Of a stretch of DNA of 64,000 nt, positions 34,343-43,277 are shown in pieces; the first letter of the stretch is position 1, and each line of letters begins with the position of its first letter. This stretch comes from Phyllobacterium brassicacearum (lineage in GTDB: Bacteria > Pseudomonadota > Alphaproteobacteria > Rhizobiales > Rhizobiaceae): contig NZ_PGGO01000006.1 of assembly GCF_003010955.1 (NCBI RefSeq), positions 62,001 through 126,000 on the forward strand. The letters are read 5' to 3'. The translations under genes and the position numbers were made by a program. The notes under the pieces are model-generated. The model saw only the letters and a list, made by a program, of their open reading frames with translations. It did not search any database and was not told where the DNA came from.

Positions 34343-35176
34343 CTAACTCGCTTTTCGCCGCGCAGGCTCCGTCTTGGCCCTCTTCGTCGCGGCCGGTTTC
34401 TTTGCCAAGCCTGCGCTTTCGCGCAAAGCCTGCATCAGATCGACAACCTTTTCAGATTTCGCGGGCTTTCTTGCCGGAATTGGCTTGCCCTCAAGTTTCG
34501 CTTTGACCAGCTCGGTCAGAGCGGCCTCGTACCGATCTTTGTACTCTGATGGGTCGAAGGTGCCGTGCTTCGTCTCGATGATGTGTTTGGCAAGGTCGAG
34601 CATCTCGCCCTTGATCTTCATATCTGGAACGTCACTAAAGGCATCCTTGGCCGAGCGCACTTCGTAGTCGAAGTTGAGTGTGGTGGCGATCAGCCCGGAA
34701 TCTTCGGCGCGGATCAGGAGGGTACGAACACGCCGGAAAAGCACCGTCTGGGCAAGAGCTGCCACGTTCCTGGCTTTCAGTCCATCTCGAATAAGTGCAA
34801 AGGCCTCCTGCCCAAGCTTGTCACTCGGCGTGAGGTAGTAAGGCTTGTCGAAATAGATATGATCGAGCTCGTCGTAGGGAATGAAGGCTTCGACTGCCAG
34901 GGTCTTGTCGCTTTCGGGAACGGCAGCCGCAACCTCTTCGGGTTCCAGCACGATGTATTCACCGCTGCCAACCTCATAGCCCTTGACCTGATCTTCACGC
35001 TCCACTGGCTTGCCAGTATCGGTGTCGATGAACTGGCGCTGGACGCGGTGACCGGTCGCGCGATTAAGGGTGTGGAAAGCTATACGTTCAGATGTTGAAG
35101 CGGCGGTGTAAAGGGCAACGGGGCAGGTAAGCTCCGCAACCTTCAGAAAGCCCTTCCAGTTCGCACGTGGCGCCAA
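34343..35176 (-). CDS. ku: Non-homologous end-joining protein Ku (copy 2)
   Basis: A 277-residue Ku, clearly diverged from copy 1. Shared framework: NWKGFLKVAELTCPVALYTA, IAFHTLNRATGHRVQRQF, VKGYEVGSGEYIVLE and FDKPYYLTPSD. Its C-terminus is longer and basic (AKKPAATKRAKTEPARRKAS), which in other Ku proteins aids DNA threading. It is upstream of ligD in the same direction, so this copy is the natural partner of that ligase. Confidence 0.93.
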   Translation of the reverse strand: MAPRANWKGFLKVAELTCPVALYTAASTSERIAFHTLNRATGHRVQRQFIDTDTGKPVEREDQVKGYEVGSGEYIVLEPEEVAAAVPESDKTLAVEAFIPYDELDHIYFDKPYYLTPSDKLGQEAFALIRDGLKARNVAALAQTVLFRRVRTLLIRAEDSGLIATTLNFDYEVRSAKDAFSDVPDMKIKGEMLDLAKHIIETKHGTFDPSEYKDRYEAALTELVKAKLEGKPIPARKPAKSEKVVDLMQALRESAGLAKKPAATKRAKTEPARRKAS

Positions 35177-35259
35177 TACTCAACTCCCTTTGGCTACCGT
35201 GAGGAATGCCGGAGACTGCATTTGGTTCCGATGACAGGACCCCATTATGCCGAAATCAT

Positions 35260-36549
35260 CTAGATTTGGATAGTGCGTGCTTTCACATGCGTGGCGCGCC
35301 CGGCGCCCCAGCCGAATATGGCGACTCCGAGACCGAGGAGAACGAAGAGGATTGCCGTTGCGCCGTAGGTCCCGGTTAGACTGTGAATGAGGCCGACAAG
35401 GAGTGGGCCAACTGCCGCCAGGATGTAGCCGACACACTGCGCCATCCCCGAAAGATGGGCGGCTACGTGGGCATCACCAGACCGGAGCACGATGATGGTC
35501 ATGGCAACGGCAATGAGCCCGCCTTGTCCCATGCCTTGCACAATGGCCCAGAGCCAAACCGTCGACAAGGGAGCGAACAGGAAGCCAAGCAAACCCGCTA
35601 CGGCCAGTGTGATCAGCGCGACGTTGATGAGCCGCTGGTCCTTGCAGCGCACAGCGATCGACGGCACGAGCAGGCAGGTGAAAACCTGTGCCATGACTGA
35701 AACGGAAACGACAACGCCCGCCGTGACCCCGTCGAGTCCACGATCGCGGAGGATCGGTGAAAGCCAGCCAAAGACACAATAGGCCAAGGCCGACTGAAGG
35801 CCCATGAACAGGGTGACCTGCCAGGCGAGCCGATCGCGCCAAAGGCCTTCAACCCTGAACCCGGCATGTTTTGTTCTGACTTTTCTGAAGAAGGCATGCG
35901 GGAACCAGATCAGCGCGACAAGGAGCGCCGGCAAGGCCCAGGCACCAAGCGCCAGCGACCATGAGCCACCGAGCATGCGTTGCAGGGGTACCGTAAATCC
36001 AGCCGCGCTGGCCGCTCCCGCGCACAGCGCCATGGTGTAGAGCCCCGTCATCATTCCTGTTCTGCTGGCGAAGTCGCGTTTTACGAGGCCCGGGAGCAGA
36101 ACGTTGCCAGTAGCAATGCAAGCGCCGGCAAGTGCGGTTCCAAGGAAAAGCAAAGGCAAGGATCCGAAACCGCGCAAAGCGGTGCCAAGGGCGAGAAGCA
36201 GCAGGACGCCCAACAGCGTGCGCTCAGCGCCAAGACGCTGTGCCAGCCTCGGAGCGAGCGGGGCGAATACACCGAGGCAGACGACGGGCAGGGTCGTCAA
36301 TACACCAGCCCCGAAAGAGGACAGGCCTGTTTGCTCGATGATCTCTGGCAGCAACGCCGACGCGCTCGAAAAGATCGGACGGAGATTGAAAGCAATAAGA
36401 ACAAGACTGAGGCCCGTGAGGATCTTTACAGTGCGGCTCGTGAATACCGGTGGCCTGGGCTGCGGAACGCTGTCGGTTTCAGCATCTATCAGCTGGTCGC
36501 TGATTATGCTCTCGTGCAGCGTGTCGTCGGTGGAAAGATGTTTGTTCAT
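35260..36549 (-). CDS. MFS transporter, CynX/NimT family
   Basis: A 429-residue inner-membrane transporter with 12 predicted helices after a 40-residue polar N-terminus. The family signature LVLIAFNLRPIFSSASALLP is followed by GAGVLTTLPVVCLGVFAPLAPRLAQRLG (split across helices 2-3). CynX/NimT members export or import cyanate, nitroimidazoles or similar small molecules. The start overlaps the regulator's stop by 4 bp, so both are in one operon. Confidence 0.88.
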   Translation of the reverse strand: MNKHLSTDDTLHESIISDQLIDAETDSVPQPRPPVFTSRTVKILTGLSLVLIAFNLRPIFSSASALLPEIIEQTGLSSFGAGVLTTLPVVCLGVFAPLAPRLAQRLGAERTLLGVLLLLALGTALRGFGSLPLLFLGTALAGACIATGNVLLPGLVKRDFASRTGMMTGLYTMALCAGAASAAGFTVPLQRMLGGSWSLALGAWALPALLVALIWFPHAFFRKVRTKHAGFRVEGLWRDRLAWQVTLFMGLQSALAYCVFGWLSPILRDRGLDGVTAGVVVSVSVMAQVFTCLLVPSIAVRCKDQRLINVALITLAVAGLLGFLFAPLSTVWLWAIVQGMGQGGLIAVAMTIIVLRSGDAHVAAHLSGMAQCVGYILAAVGPLLVGLIHSLTGTYGATAILFVLLGLGVAIFGWGAGRATHVKARTIQI

Positions 36550-37220
36550 GCGAGAAGCCGATCGAGTTCGCTCAATATGGGGGCCATGAAAGCGCGGGTC
36601 GTGGAAGCAGCTCGGTCGGGATCGCCTGAGGCGATTGCATCGACAATGGATACGTGTGACGCCATATCCGGTTCCGGAAGTTCGCCCGTAACGGTCGCCT
36701 TAATAACTTCCTGGATCGAAGTAGAGAAAAATTCGTAAACCTCCACGAAAGTATGATTGCCTGATGCCGCGACAACCGCCTTGTGGAAGGCAAGATCGCG
36801 CTCAACATAGAGGTCATGCCGGGCGGCGTCATATTCACCGCGGCTGGCCAGCAGTTGGCGTAACCTTGAGATGATCTCGGGCGTATGACGTGTTGCAGCG
36901 AGGCGTGCCGCCTCAACCTCCAGGGCGCATCGGGTCTCGACCTGGTCGCGAAGTCCGGTCCGCCGGATTCGCAAAAAATGTTCATCGATGTCGACTACCG
37001 AACGGACATAAGTACCGGACCCCTGCCTTGTCTCAAGGAAGCCTTGGGCAACGAGAACCCGGACGGCTTCTCGTACTGTGCCCCGACTGACACCGAGCAT
37101 CTCGGCAAGAGTGGCTTCATTCGGAATACGGTCGCCGATCTGCCAGCGATTGGCTGTGATTTCCGCGCGAATATTATGAACCGCGGTGTCTGCCAAATTT
37201 GTGCGGGCTGCGGGTTGCAT
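36546..37220 (-). CDS. FadR-subfamily GntR regulator
   Basis: A 224-residue repressor. The N-terminal winged helix has WQIGDRIPNEATLAEMLGVS and RGTVREAVRVLVAQGFLETR; the C-terminal all-helical FCD domain has RCALEVEAARLAA, RDLAFHKAVVAASGNH and HVSIVDAIASGDPDRA with the His residues that bind a metal. It should respond to a carboxylate ligand. ATG 37220 has AGGA eight bases upstream; a TTG at 37226 is in frame. A palindrome at 37233-37249 lies right at its promoter. Confidence 0.87.
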   Translation of the reverse strand: MQPAARTNLADTAVHNIRAEITANRWQIGDRIPNEATLAEMLGVSRGTVREAVRVLVAQGFLETRQGSGTYVRSVVDIDEHFLRIRRTGLRDQVETRCALEVEAARLAATRHTPEIISRLRQLLASRGEYDAARHDLYVERDLAFHKAVVAASGNHTFVEVYEFFSTSIQEVIKATVTGELPEPDMASHVSIVDAIASGDPDRAASTTRAFMAPILSELDRLLA

Positions 37221-37232
37221 CGTCAAGTCCTA

Positions 37233-37249
37233 AAGTCATCTGATGACTT
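37233..37249. promoter_or_regulatory. Palindromic operator for the GntR regulator
   Basis: AAGTCATC-T-GATGACTT is a perfect 8+1+8 inverted repeat, 13 bp upstream of the regulator's start codon. Its position overlaps the region between promoter and start, and its size fits a FadR-type GntR dimer site, so the regulator probably represses its own operon. Confidence 0.6.
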
Positions 37250-37556
37250 GACTAATAGGAATTCACGAATGGGAAGTCAACACGTAATTGTGACATCGAC
37301 AGGTGCATTGAAACCAAAGTTGATCAAGTCAGGGACCTCTGGGAGCGGTCAAAGTGACAGGACTGATGCCCTGCGCCAAGGGAGAACTGGATTCATGGTG
37401 TTCGTCGCAAATGGGAGTGACAAGAAGTAACTGGAATCGTTGAGCATCTGGCTTTGCCCCTCCCACATCAAATTCGGTAGACGGGTAACTTAATGGTTTT
37501 AGAGAGATTTTCGATTCTGGCGTCCCGTCTGGATGGCCAAAAACGGTGCTACAGAA
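37250..37556. other. Intergenic region before the phosphate operon
   Basis: About 300 bp without a credible gene. Short open frames exist but none has a ribosome binding site or a protein-like composition. The right end runs into the Pho box. Confidence 0.5.
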
Positions 37557-37589
37557 CTGTTACATTGCTGTCATATGACTGTAATAAAC
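37557..37589 (+). promoter_or_regulatory. Three-unit Pho box upstream of pstS
   Basis: Three 11-base direct repeats, CTGTTACATTG, CTGTCATATGA and CTGTAATAAAC, match the PhoB-binding consensus CTGTCAT with AT-rich spacing. A TCTATA hexamer at 37592-37597 can serve as -10. pstS starts 64 bp after the box. Phosphate starvation should activate the whole operon through PhoB, which is encoded by its last gene. Confidence 0.85.
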
Positions 37590-37652
37590 GTTCTATAGAC
37601 CGCAGACGGCGTCGGAGGCGTCACAAGAATTAAACCAACAGGAGCTGCTCCT

Positions 37653-38699
37653 ATGAACAAGCTATTTTCCACGGCCGCTTTGCTAGCAATTGCGGTGGCC
37701 GCATCGACAGTTGGCGCATCTGCCCGCGACCAAATCCAGGTTTCAGGCTCCTCGACGGTGCTGCCATATGCCAAGATCGTTGCTGAATCTTTCGGCGAAA
37801 CATTCCCAGATTTCAAGACGCCAGTCGTTGAATCCGGCGGTTCGGGTGCAGGCATCAAGGAATTCTGCAAGGGCGTTGGCGAAGAGACCATCGACATTGC
37901 AAATTCTTCCCGTCCGATCAAGGACACTGAGCTGAAGTCCTGCGTTGACGCAGGCGTCAAGGACGTCCAGGAAGTCCGCATCGGCTATGATGGCATCGTC
38001 TTTGCGACAGACATCAAGGGTCCGGACTGGAAGCTGACACCGAAGGACGTCTATCTGGCGCTTGCTGCCCAGGTAATCGTTGACGGCAAGCTCGTCAACA
38101 ACCCGAATACCAAATGGAACCAGGTCAATCCGGCTTTTCCTGATTGGGATATCGCCGCCTACATTCCTGGCGAAAAGCACGGCACCCGCGAAGTCTTCGA
38201 AGAGAGGCTCCTGAGCGCCGGCTGCAAGGCAAGTGGTGCTACCGATACCATCAAGACACTGGGCCTGGATGAGAAGGCTGCCGCTGCGGCCTGCGTCAAG
38301 GTCCGCAAGGATGGCAAGGCAATCGACATCGATGGCGACTATGCTGAAACATTGGCTCGCATCGACGCCAACAAGACCGGTGTCGGCGTATTCGGCCTCG
38401 CGTTCTATGAGAACAATGCCGACAAGCTGAAGGTTGCTACGGTATCGGACGTTGTACCGAGCACGGAGACAATCTCGTCGGGCAAGTATCCGGTTTCGCG
38501 CCCTCTGTTCTTCTATGTTAAGAAGGCACATCTTGGTGTCATTCCTGGCCTGAAGGAATATGTCGAATTCTTCCTTAACGACCAGATGATCGGCGAGGAC
38601 AGCCCGCTCGTCGAATATGGCCTGGTTGCCGCACCAGAAGCAGAACGCAAAGCCCAGCGCGATGCCTTTGCTGCTGGCACGACAATGAAGTTGAAGTAA
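37653..38699 (+). CDS. pstS: Phosphate-binding protein PstS
   Basis: A 348-residue periplasmic protein with a signal peptide of about 24 residues (ending GASARD). Phosphate-binding stretches are VSGSSTVLPYAKIVAESF, ESGGSGAGIKEFCKGV and IANSSRPIKDTEL. CAGGAGCTG precedes the ATG. First gene of the Pst high-affinity phosphate importer, under the Pho box. A stem-loop follows its stop, which fits the need for excess binding protein. Confidence 0.95.
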   Translation: MNKLFSTAALLAIAVAASTVGASARDQIQVSGSSTVLPYAKIVAESFGETFPDFKTPVVESGGSGAGIKEFCKGVGEETIDIANSSRPIKDTELKSCVDAGVKDVQEVRIGYDGIVFATDIKGPDWKLTPKDVYLALAAQVIVDGKLVNNPNTKWNQVNPAFPDWDIAAYIPGEKHGTREVFEERLLSAGCKASGATDTIKTLGLDEKAAAAACVKVRKDGKAIDIDGDYAETLARIDANKTGVGVFGLAFYENNADKLKVATVSDVVPSTETISSGKYPVSRPLFFYVKKAHLGVIPGLKEYVEFFLNDQMIGEDSPLVEYGLVAAPEAERKAQRDAFAAGTTMKLK

Positions 38700-38713
38700 G
38701 ACTGAAACTGCGT

Positions 38714-38740
38714 ATGCGGGTGGCGTTTGCCCGCCCGCAT
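38714..38740 (+). promoter_or_regulatory. Stem-loop between pstS and pstC
   Basis: ATGCGGGTGG pairs with CCGCCCGCAT (one G-T pair) around a 7-base loop, 15 bp after the pstS stop. No T-run follows. It probably stabilises the pstS part of the message or attenuates transcription into pstC. Confidence 0.55.
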
Positions 38741-38787
38741 GCCTGCCAAGAACTTATGAATTTGCGGGACAGATCGGGGAAGCTTTG

Positions 38788-40254
38788 ATGTCCACTTCAT
38801 TGGTATTTTTGATTGTCGTTGCGATTGGTGTTGTCGGATACTTCCTCGGGCGCCAACGGGCGCTTAGCAAAGATAGTGGAAGCGTCAAACTACATTCCCT
38901 GCCCCATTATCATGGCTGGTGGGTTTTTCTGGCTTCTGCCTTACCTGCGATCCTGTTCCTTGCTGTCTGGGCAGCGGCCACCAGCCTCTATCTGGAACGC
39001 ACCGCAATCTCTGAACTGCCGGCACGCACAGCCGACACGGTCATTGCCAGCCAAAGTCTTGAACTTGGCATGGTCAGCGGCATAGCGCGCGGACTCAATA
39101 AGCTCAGCAGCGAAGAGAAAGCAAACCTTCCGCAGACCTTCGCCGAGTTGCGCCCGCTGCTCTCGGCAAAGGGCGTCGCGCTCGCGCAGGACGGTCAGGA
39201 CTACATGATCCCCATTGCCGTCGAGTGGAACAAGAACTCGGTACGGGCGAATACCATTGGCGGTGTTATTGCGCTCGCTCTCGCCGTTGCCGGCGCCATT
39301 TTTGGTCTTTCCGGTGTCCATGTGAGGGCCCGTGCCCGCAACAATGTCGAGCGCATCATCCTAGGCGCACTGCTTGCTGCCTCGACAATCGCGATCCTTA
39401 CGACCGTCGGTATCATCCTTTCGATGCTCTTCCAGACGATGACATTCTTCCAATCGGTTTCGCCTGCGGGCTTCTTTTTCGGCACGGTTTGGGATCCTCG
39501 GTTCGCCGCAGCGGGAGCGGAGGGATCGCAAGGCCAGTTCGGTCTGATCCCGCTGCTGGGGGGTACAATCTACATTGCCTTCGTGGCCATGCTGTTCGCC
39601 GTACCGGTTGGGCTGTTCTCTGCGATCTACATGGCCGAGTATGCCAGCCCAAGGGTGCGTTCGGTCGTCAAACCCCTGCTTGAAGTGCTCGCCGGTATCC
39701 CGACCATCGTCTACGGCTTCTTTGCGCTTGTTACCGTCGGCCCGTTCCTACGCGACCTCAGTGCGGCGCTTTCCGGCGGCTATGCCTTCATCCAGGCGCA
39801 GAGCGTCCTGACTGCCGGTATCGTGATGGGTGTCATGCTGATCCCCTTCGTTTCATCACTTTCGGACGATATCATTACTGCTGTTCCGGGATCCCTCCGC
39901 GACGGCTCGCTCGGGCTTGGCTCAACGCGCTCGGAAACGATCCGCCGCGTGGTCTTGCCAGCTGCCTTGCCCGGCATCGTCGGCGCGCTGCTGCTGACCG
40001 CATCGCGTGCGATTGGCGAGACGATGATCGTGGTGCTGGCGGCCGGTGTTGCGGCCAATATCAACATCAATCCATTCGATGCGATGACAACAATCACCGT
40101 CAAGATCGTCAATCAGTTGACGGGCGACCTGGAGTTCAACTCACCGCAAACGCTGGTCGCTTTTGCCCTTGGCCTCACACTCTTCTTCATTACGCTGGCG
40201 ATGAACATTTTCGCGCTCTACATCGTGCGCAAATACCGGGAGCAGTACGAATGA
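38788..40254 (+). CDS. pstC: Phosphate ABC permease PstC, long form
   Basis: A 488-residue permease, against about 300 in E. coli. The C-terminal 250 residues are the standard channel with IYMAEYASPRVRSVVKPLLE and the EAA loop RDGSLGLGSTRSETIRRVVL. The extra N-terminal part has three more helices and a periplasmic stretch (ISELPARTADTVIASQSLEL). GGGGA precedes ATG 38788. Its stop overlaps pstA as ATGA. Confidence 0.93.
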   Translation: MSTSLVFLIVVAIGVVGYFLGRQRALSKDSGSVKLHSLPHYHGWWVFLASALPAILFLAVWAAATSLYLERTAISELPARTADTVIASQSLELGMVSGIARGLNKLSSEEKANLPQTFAELRPLLSAKGVALAQDGQDYMIPIAVEWNKNSVRANTIGGVIALALAVAGAIFGLSGVHVRARARNNVERIILGALLAASTIAILTTVGIILSMLFQTMTFFQSVSPAGFFFGTVWDPRFAAAGAEGSQGQFGLIPLLGGTIYIAFVAMLFAVPVGLFSAIYMAEYASPRVRSVVKPLLEVLAGIPTIVYGFFALVTVGPFLRDLSAALSGGYAFIQAQSVLTAGIVMGVMLIPFVSSLSDDIITAVPGSLRDGSLGLGSTRSETIRRVVLPAALPGIVGALLLTASRAIGETMIVVLAAGVAANININPFDAMTTITVKIVNQLTGDLEFNSPQTLVAFALGLTLFFITLAMNIFALYIVRKYREQYE

Positions 40255-41567
40255 CCGACATAGCCCTCAATCCTGCTGCCGTCTCAGCCAAACCAACCCG
40301 TCGTGACATTGGTCTCAAACGTCGCTATGCGGCCGAACGCCGGTTCAAGCTCTACGGTATCACCGCGATCGCGATCGGCATTTTCTTCCTGTGCGCCTTG
40401 CTCTATTCGGTGCTGTCCAACGGCTACACCGCATTCTGGCAGACCGAGGTCAATCTTTCGATCAATCTTGATCCGAAAATCATTGATCCCGACAACAAGC
40501 GGGCGACGGATCCCAATGTTCTCCTGACCGCGAACTATCCGGTGTTGGCGCGTAATGCGCTTGCCGAAAAGCTCGGCGTGAGCTCGAGCGACCGGGCAGG
40601 TCTGCGTGAACTTAGCAAACTGTTCTCTGAAGGCGTTCGCGGACAATTGCGCGAACTGGTGGTCAAAAATCCTTCGCTAATCGGCACGACGCAGAATGTC
40701 TGGGTGCTGACTGGCGCCGACATCGACTCTGCCTTCAAGGGGCAGATCGATCTGGGCGTCGATCAGAGCCGCCGCAAAGTTTCCGACAAACAAGTCGAAT
40801 GGATGAACAAGCTCAAGAGCGAAGGTGTCATGGCACAGCGCTTCAATACGGGCCTGTTCACCTATGGTGCATCCAGTCGTCCTGAGACGTCCGGCCTTGG
40901 CGTCGCGCTGATCGGGTCGCTGTACATGATGTTGATCGTGCTGTTTCTTTCGCTTCCGATCGGTGTCGCTGCTTCGATCTACCTCGAAGAATACGCCAAG
41001 AAGAGCCGGCTCACCGATATTATCGAGGTGAACATCAACAATCTTGCCGCTGTTCCCTCAATCGTTTTCGGTCTTTTGGGGCTAGCTGTCTTCATCAACT
41101 TCTTCCACATGCCGCGTTCGGCCTCGCTGGTCGGCGGACTTGTCCTGACACTGATGACGTTGCCCACAATCATCATTGCCACGCGCGCTGCCCTTCGCGC
41201 CGTTCCACCCTCCATCCGCGCTGCGGCGCTGGGGATCGGAGCGTCGAAGACACAGATGGTGTTCCATCACGTGTTGCCGCTCGCGGCGCCTGGCATCCTG
41301 ACAGGTACAATCATCGGACTTGCCCACGCACTCGGTGAAACAGCGCCTCTGCTCCTGATCGGCATGGTGGCCTTTGTTGCCAACAGTCCGGTCACCCCGC
41401 TCGACCCTGCCACGGCGCTTCCGGTGCAGATCTACATGTGGGCCAATGAGGCGGAACGGGCCTTTGTTGAGCGGACCTCCGGCGCTATCATCGTGCTGTT
41501 GCTTTTCCTCGCGGTTATGAACATCACAGCAATCATTCTGCGTCGCCGCTTTGAGCGTCGCTGGTAA
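40251..41567 (+). CDS. pstA: Phosphate ABC permease PstA, long form
   Basis: A 438-residue permease with a long N-terminal region. One helix near residue 35 is followed by about 180 periplasmic residues before the standard channel domain ([23 protein letters not shown] loop [20 protein letters not shown]). The four-base ATGA overlap couples it to pstC. With PstC it makes the inner-membrane phosphate channel. Confidence 0.93.
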   Translation: MTDIALNPAAVSAKPTRRDIGLKRRYAAERRFKLYGITAIAIGIFFLCALLYSVLSNGYTAFWQTEVNLSINLDPKIIDPDNKRATDPNVLLTANYPVLARNALAEKLGVSSSDRAGLRELSKLFSEGVRGQLRELVVKNPSLIGTTQNVWVLTGADIDSAFKGQIDLGVDQSRRKVSDKQVEWMNKLKSEGVMAQRFNTGLFTYGASSRPETSGLGVALIGSLYMMLIVLFLSLPIGVAASIYLEEYAKKSRLTDIIEVNINNLAAVPSIVFGLLGLAVFINFFHMPRSASLVGGLVLTLMTLPTIIIATRAALRAVPPSIRAAALGIGASKTQMVFHHVLPLAAPGILTGTIIGLAHALGETAPLLLIGMVAFVANSPVTPLDPATALPVQIYMWANEAERAFVERTSGAIIVLLLFLAVMNITAIILRRRFERRW

Positions 41568-41584
41568 AGGGAAAGGCTCTGGCT

Positions 41585-42406
41585 ATGAACCTGATGACAG
41601 AACGAAATCTCGAAAAAGCGGTAAACGACAAAATGAACGCCCAGCCCAATGCAATCAAAATGCAAGGCAAGGAAGTCACCGTTCACTATGGTGACAAACA
41701 GGCCCTGTTCGGTGTCAGCCTCGATGTGCCCGAGAAGATGGTTACAGCGCTTATCGGCCCGTCCGGCTGCGGCAAGTCCACGTTTCTCCGCAGTCTCAAC
41801 CGCATGAACGACACAATTGAGGGCTGCAAAATCGGTGGCAAGATCACGCTCGATGACGAGGACATCTACAATCCGAAGATCGATGTCGTCGAGCTTCGCG
41901 CTCGTGTGGGTATGGTTTTCCAGAAGCCCAACCCATTCCCGAAATCCATCTTCGAGAATGTGGCTTACGGCCCGCGGATACACGGATTGGCCAAGAACCG
42001 CCAGCAGCTTGATGAAATTGTCGAGAAGAGCCTTCGCCGCGCCAGCCTGTTTGACGAGGTGAAGGATCGCCTGCACGAGGCGGGTACGGGCCTGTCCGGC
42101 GGTCAGCAACAGCGCCTTTGCATTGCGCGTGCCATCGCAGTCAGCCCGGAAGTCATCCTCATGGACGAACCGTGTTCGGCGCTGGATCCCATCGCCACTG
42201 CCAAAGTGGAAGAATTGATCGATGAACTGAGGCAGAACTACACGATTGTCATCGTAACCCACTCGATGCAGCAGGCTGCCCGTGTTTCGCAGCGGACCGC
42301 GATGTTCCATCTTGGGAATCTCGTCGAGGTGGGCGATACGGAAATGATGTTCACCAACCCGACCGAAAAGCGGACGCAGGACTACATCACCGGGCGCTTC
42401 GGCTGA
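41585..42406 (+). CDS. pstB: Phosphate ABC ATPase PstB
   Basis: A 273-residue ATPase with Walker [10 protein letters not shown], signature LSGGQQQR, Walker [12 protein letters not shown] and switch His in VTHSMQQAA. The PstB-specific segments [20 protein letters not shown] and SLNRMND are present. It drives PstCA and, with PhoU, signals phosphate status. Start 17 bp after pstA. Confidence 0.96.
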   Translation: MNLMTERNLEKAVNDKMNAQPNAIKMQGKEVTVHYGDKQALFGVSLDVPEKMVTALIGPSGCGKSTFLRSLNRMNDTIEGCKIGGKITLDDEDIYNPKIDVVELRARVGMVFQKPNPFPKSIFENVAYGPRIHGLAKNRQQLDEIVEKSLRRASLFDEVKDRLHEAGTGLSGGQQQRLCIARAIAVSPEVILMDEPCSALDPIATAKVEELIDELRQNYTIVIVTHSMQQAARVSQRTAMFHLGNLVEVGDTEMMFTNPTEKRTQDYITGRFG

Positions 42407-42417
42407 TCGAGCTTCGA

Positions 42418-42505
42418 CTGGAGCAATTCCATGATGGAATGCTCCAGTTCTTTGATTTAACGCAATTCCAGCCGGAAAACCGGTTCCCACTTTTCCTGGA
42501 ATTGC
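42418..42505. repeat. Two intergenic hairpins between pstB and phoU
   Basis: The first hairpin (42418-42447) is CTGGAGC-A-ATTCCAT with its complement ATGGAATGCTCCAG. The second (42462-42505) pairs GCAATTCCAG with CTGGAATTGC around a 24-base insert holding CCGGAAAACCGG. Both match a palindromic repeat I know from many Hyphomicrobiales intergenic regions. They sit inside the operon and may lower expression of phoU and phoB or stabilise the upstream message. Confidence 0.65.
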
Positions 42506-42528
42506 TTTGAAGGGAACGAGGAAAAGAA

Positions 42529-43260
42529 ATGACCGAATCGCAATCGCAGCACACCGTCCGTTCCTACGACGATGAACTGAAGTTTCTGACCCACAAGATC
42601 GCCGAGATGGGCGGTCATGCAGAGCGCATGGTCGAGCAGTCGATTACTGCCATGGTCAATTCTGACAATGCGCTGGCGCAGCGGGTCATCTCGGATGACC
42701 TGATCCTTGACGCCGGTCAGCGGGAAATCGACGAGAAGGCCATAACCATTATCGGCAAGCGTCAGCCGATGGCGATCGACCTCCGCGAGATCATCGGCAC
42801 GATCCGCATATCTTCTGATCTCGAGCGTATTGGCGATCTCGGCAAGAATATCGCCAAACGCGTCGTTGCCGTGACTGACACCCGCCAGACGATCTCAGTC
42901 TATCGTGGGCTGCAGACAATTGCGGAGCTCGCTTTGACGCAGCTGAAGGACGTGCTCGATGCCTATGCGACGCGATCAGTTCAGCAGGTTAACATTGTGC
43001 GTGAGCGCGATGACGAGATCGACGCTCTTTATACGTCGCTGTTCCGCGAGCTCCTGACCTACATGATGGAAGACCCGCGCAACATCTCGGCGTGCACGCA
43101 TCTTCTGTTCTGCGCCAAGAACATCGAACGTATCGGCGACCATGCCACCAACATTGCCGAGACGGTCTACTATATCGTCACCGGCGAACAACTGCCCACT
43201 GAACGGCCGAAGGAAGACCAGACGCACACCATCATTGTCGATGAAGCCAGACAACCGTAA
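42529..43260 (+). CDS. phoU: Phosphate signalling protein PhoU
   Basis: A 243-residue all-helical protein with two PhoU repeats. Metal-binding signatures are visible in IRISSDLERIGDLGKNIAKR and AKNIERIGDHATNIAETVYY. It links the Pst transporter to the PhoR-PhoB system and keeps the regulon off under phosphate excess. AACGAGGAAAAG precedes the ATG. phoR is not in the window. Confidence 0.95.
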   Translation: MTESQSQHTVRSYDDELKFLTHKIAEMGGHAERMVEQSITAMVNSDNALAQRVISDDLILDAGQREIDEKAITIIGKRQPMAIDLREIIGTIRISSDLERIGDLGKNIAKRVVAVTDTRQTISVYRGLQTIAELALTQLKDVLDAYATRSVQQVNIVRERDDEIDALYTSLFRELLTYMMEDPRNISACTHLLFCAKNIERIGDHATNIAETVYYIVTGEQLPTERPKEDQTHTIIVDEARQP

Positions 43261-43277
43261 TCCAGGATAAACGAACT

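Noticed and set aside
41432-42490. A 352-residue minus-strand frame opposite pstB
   Set aside because: The plus strand encodes a full PstB with all ATPase motifs.
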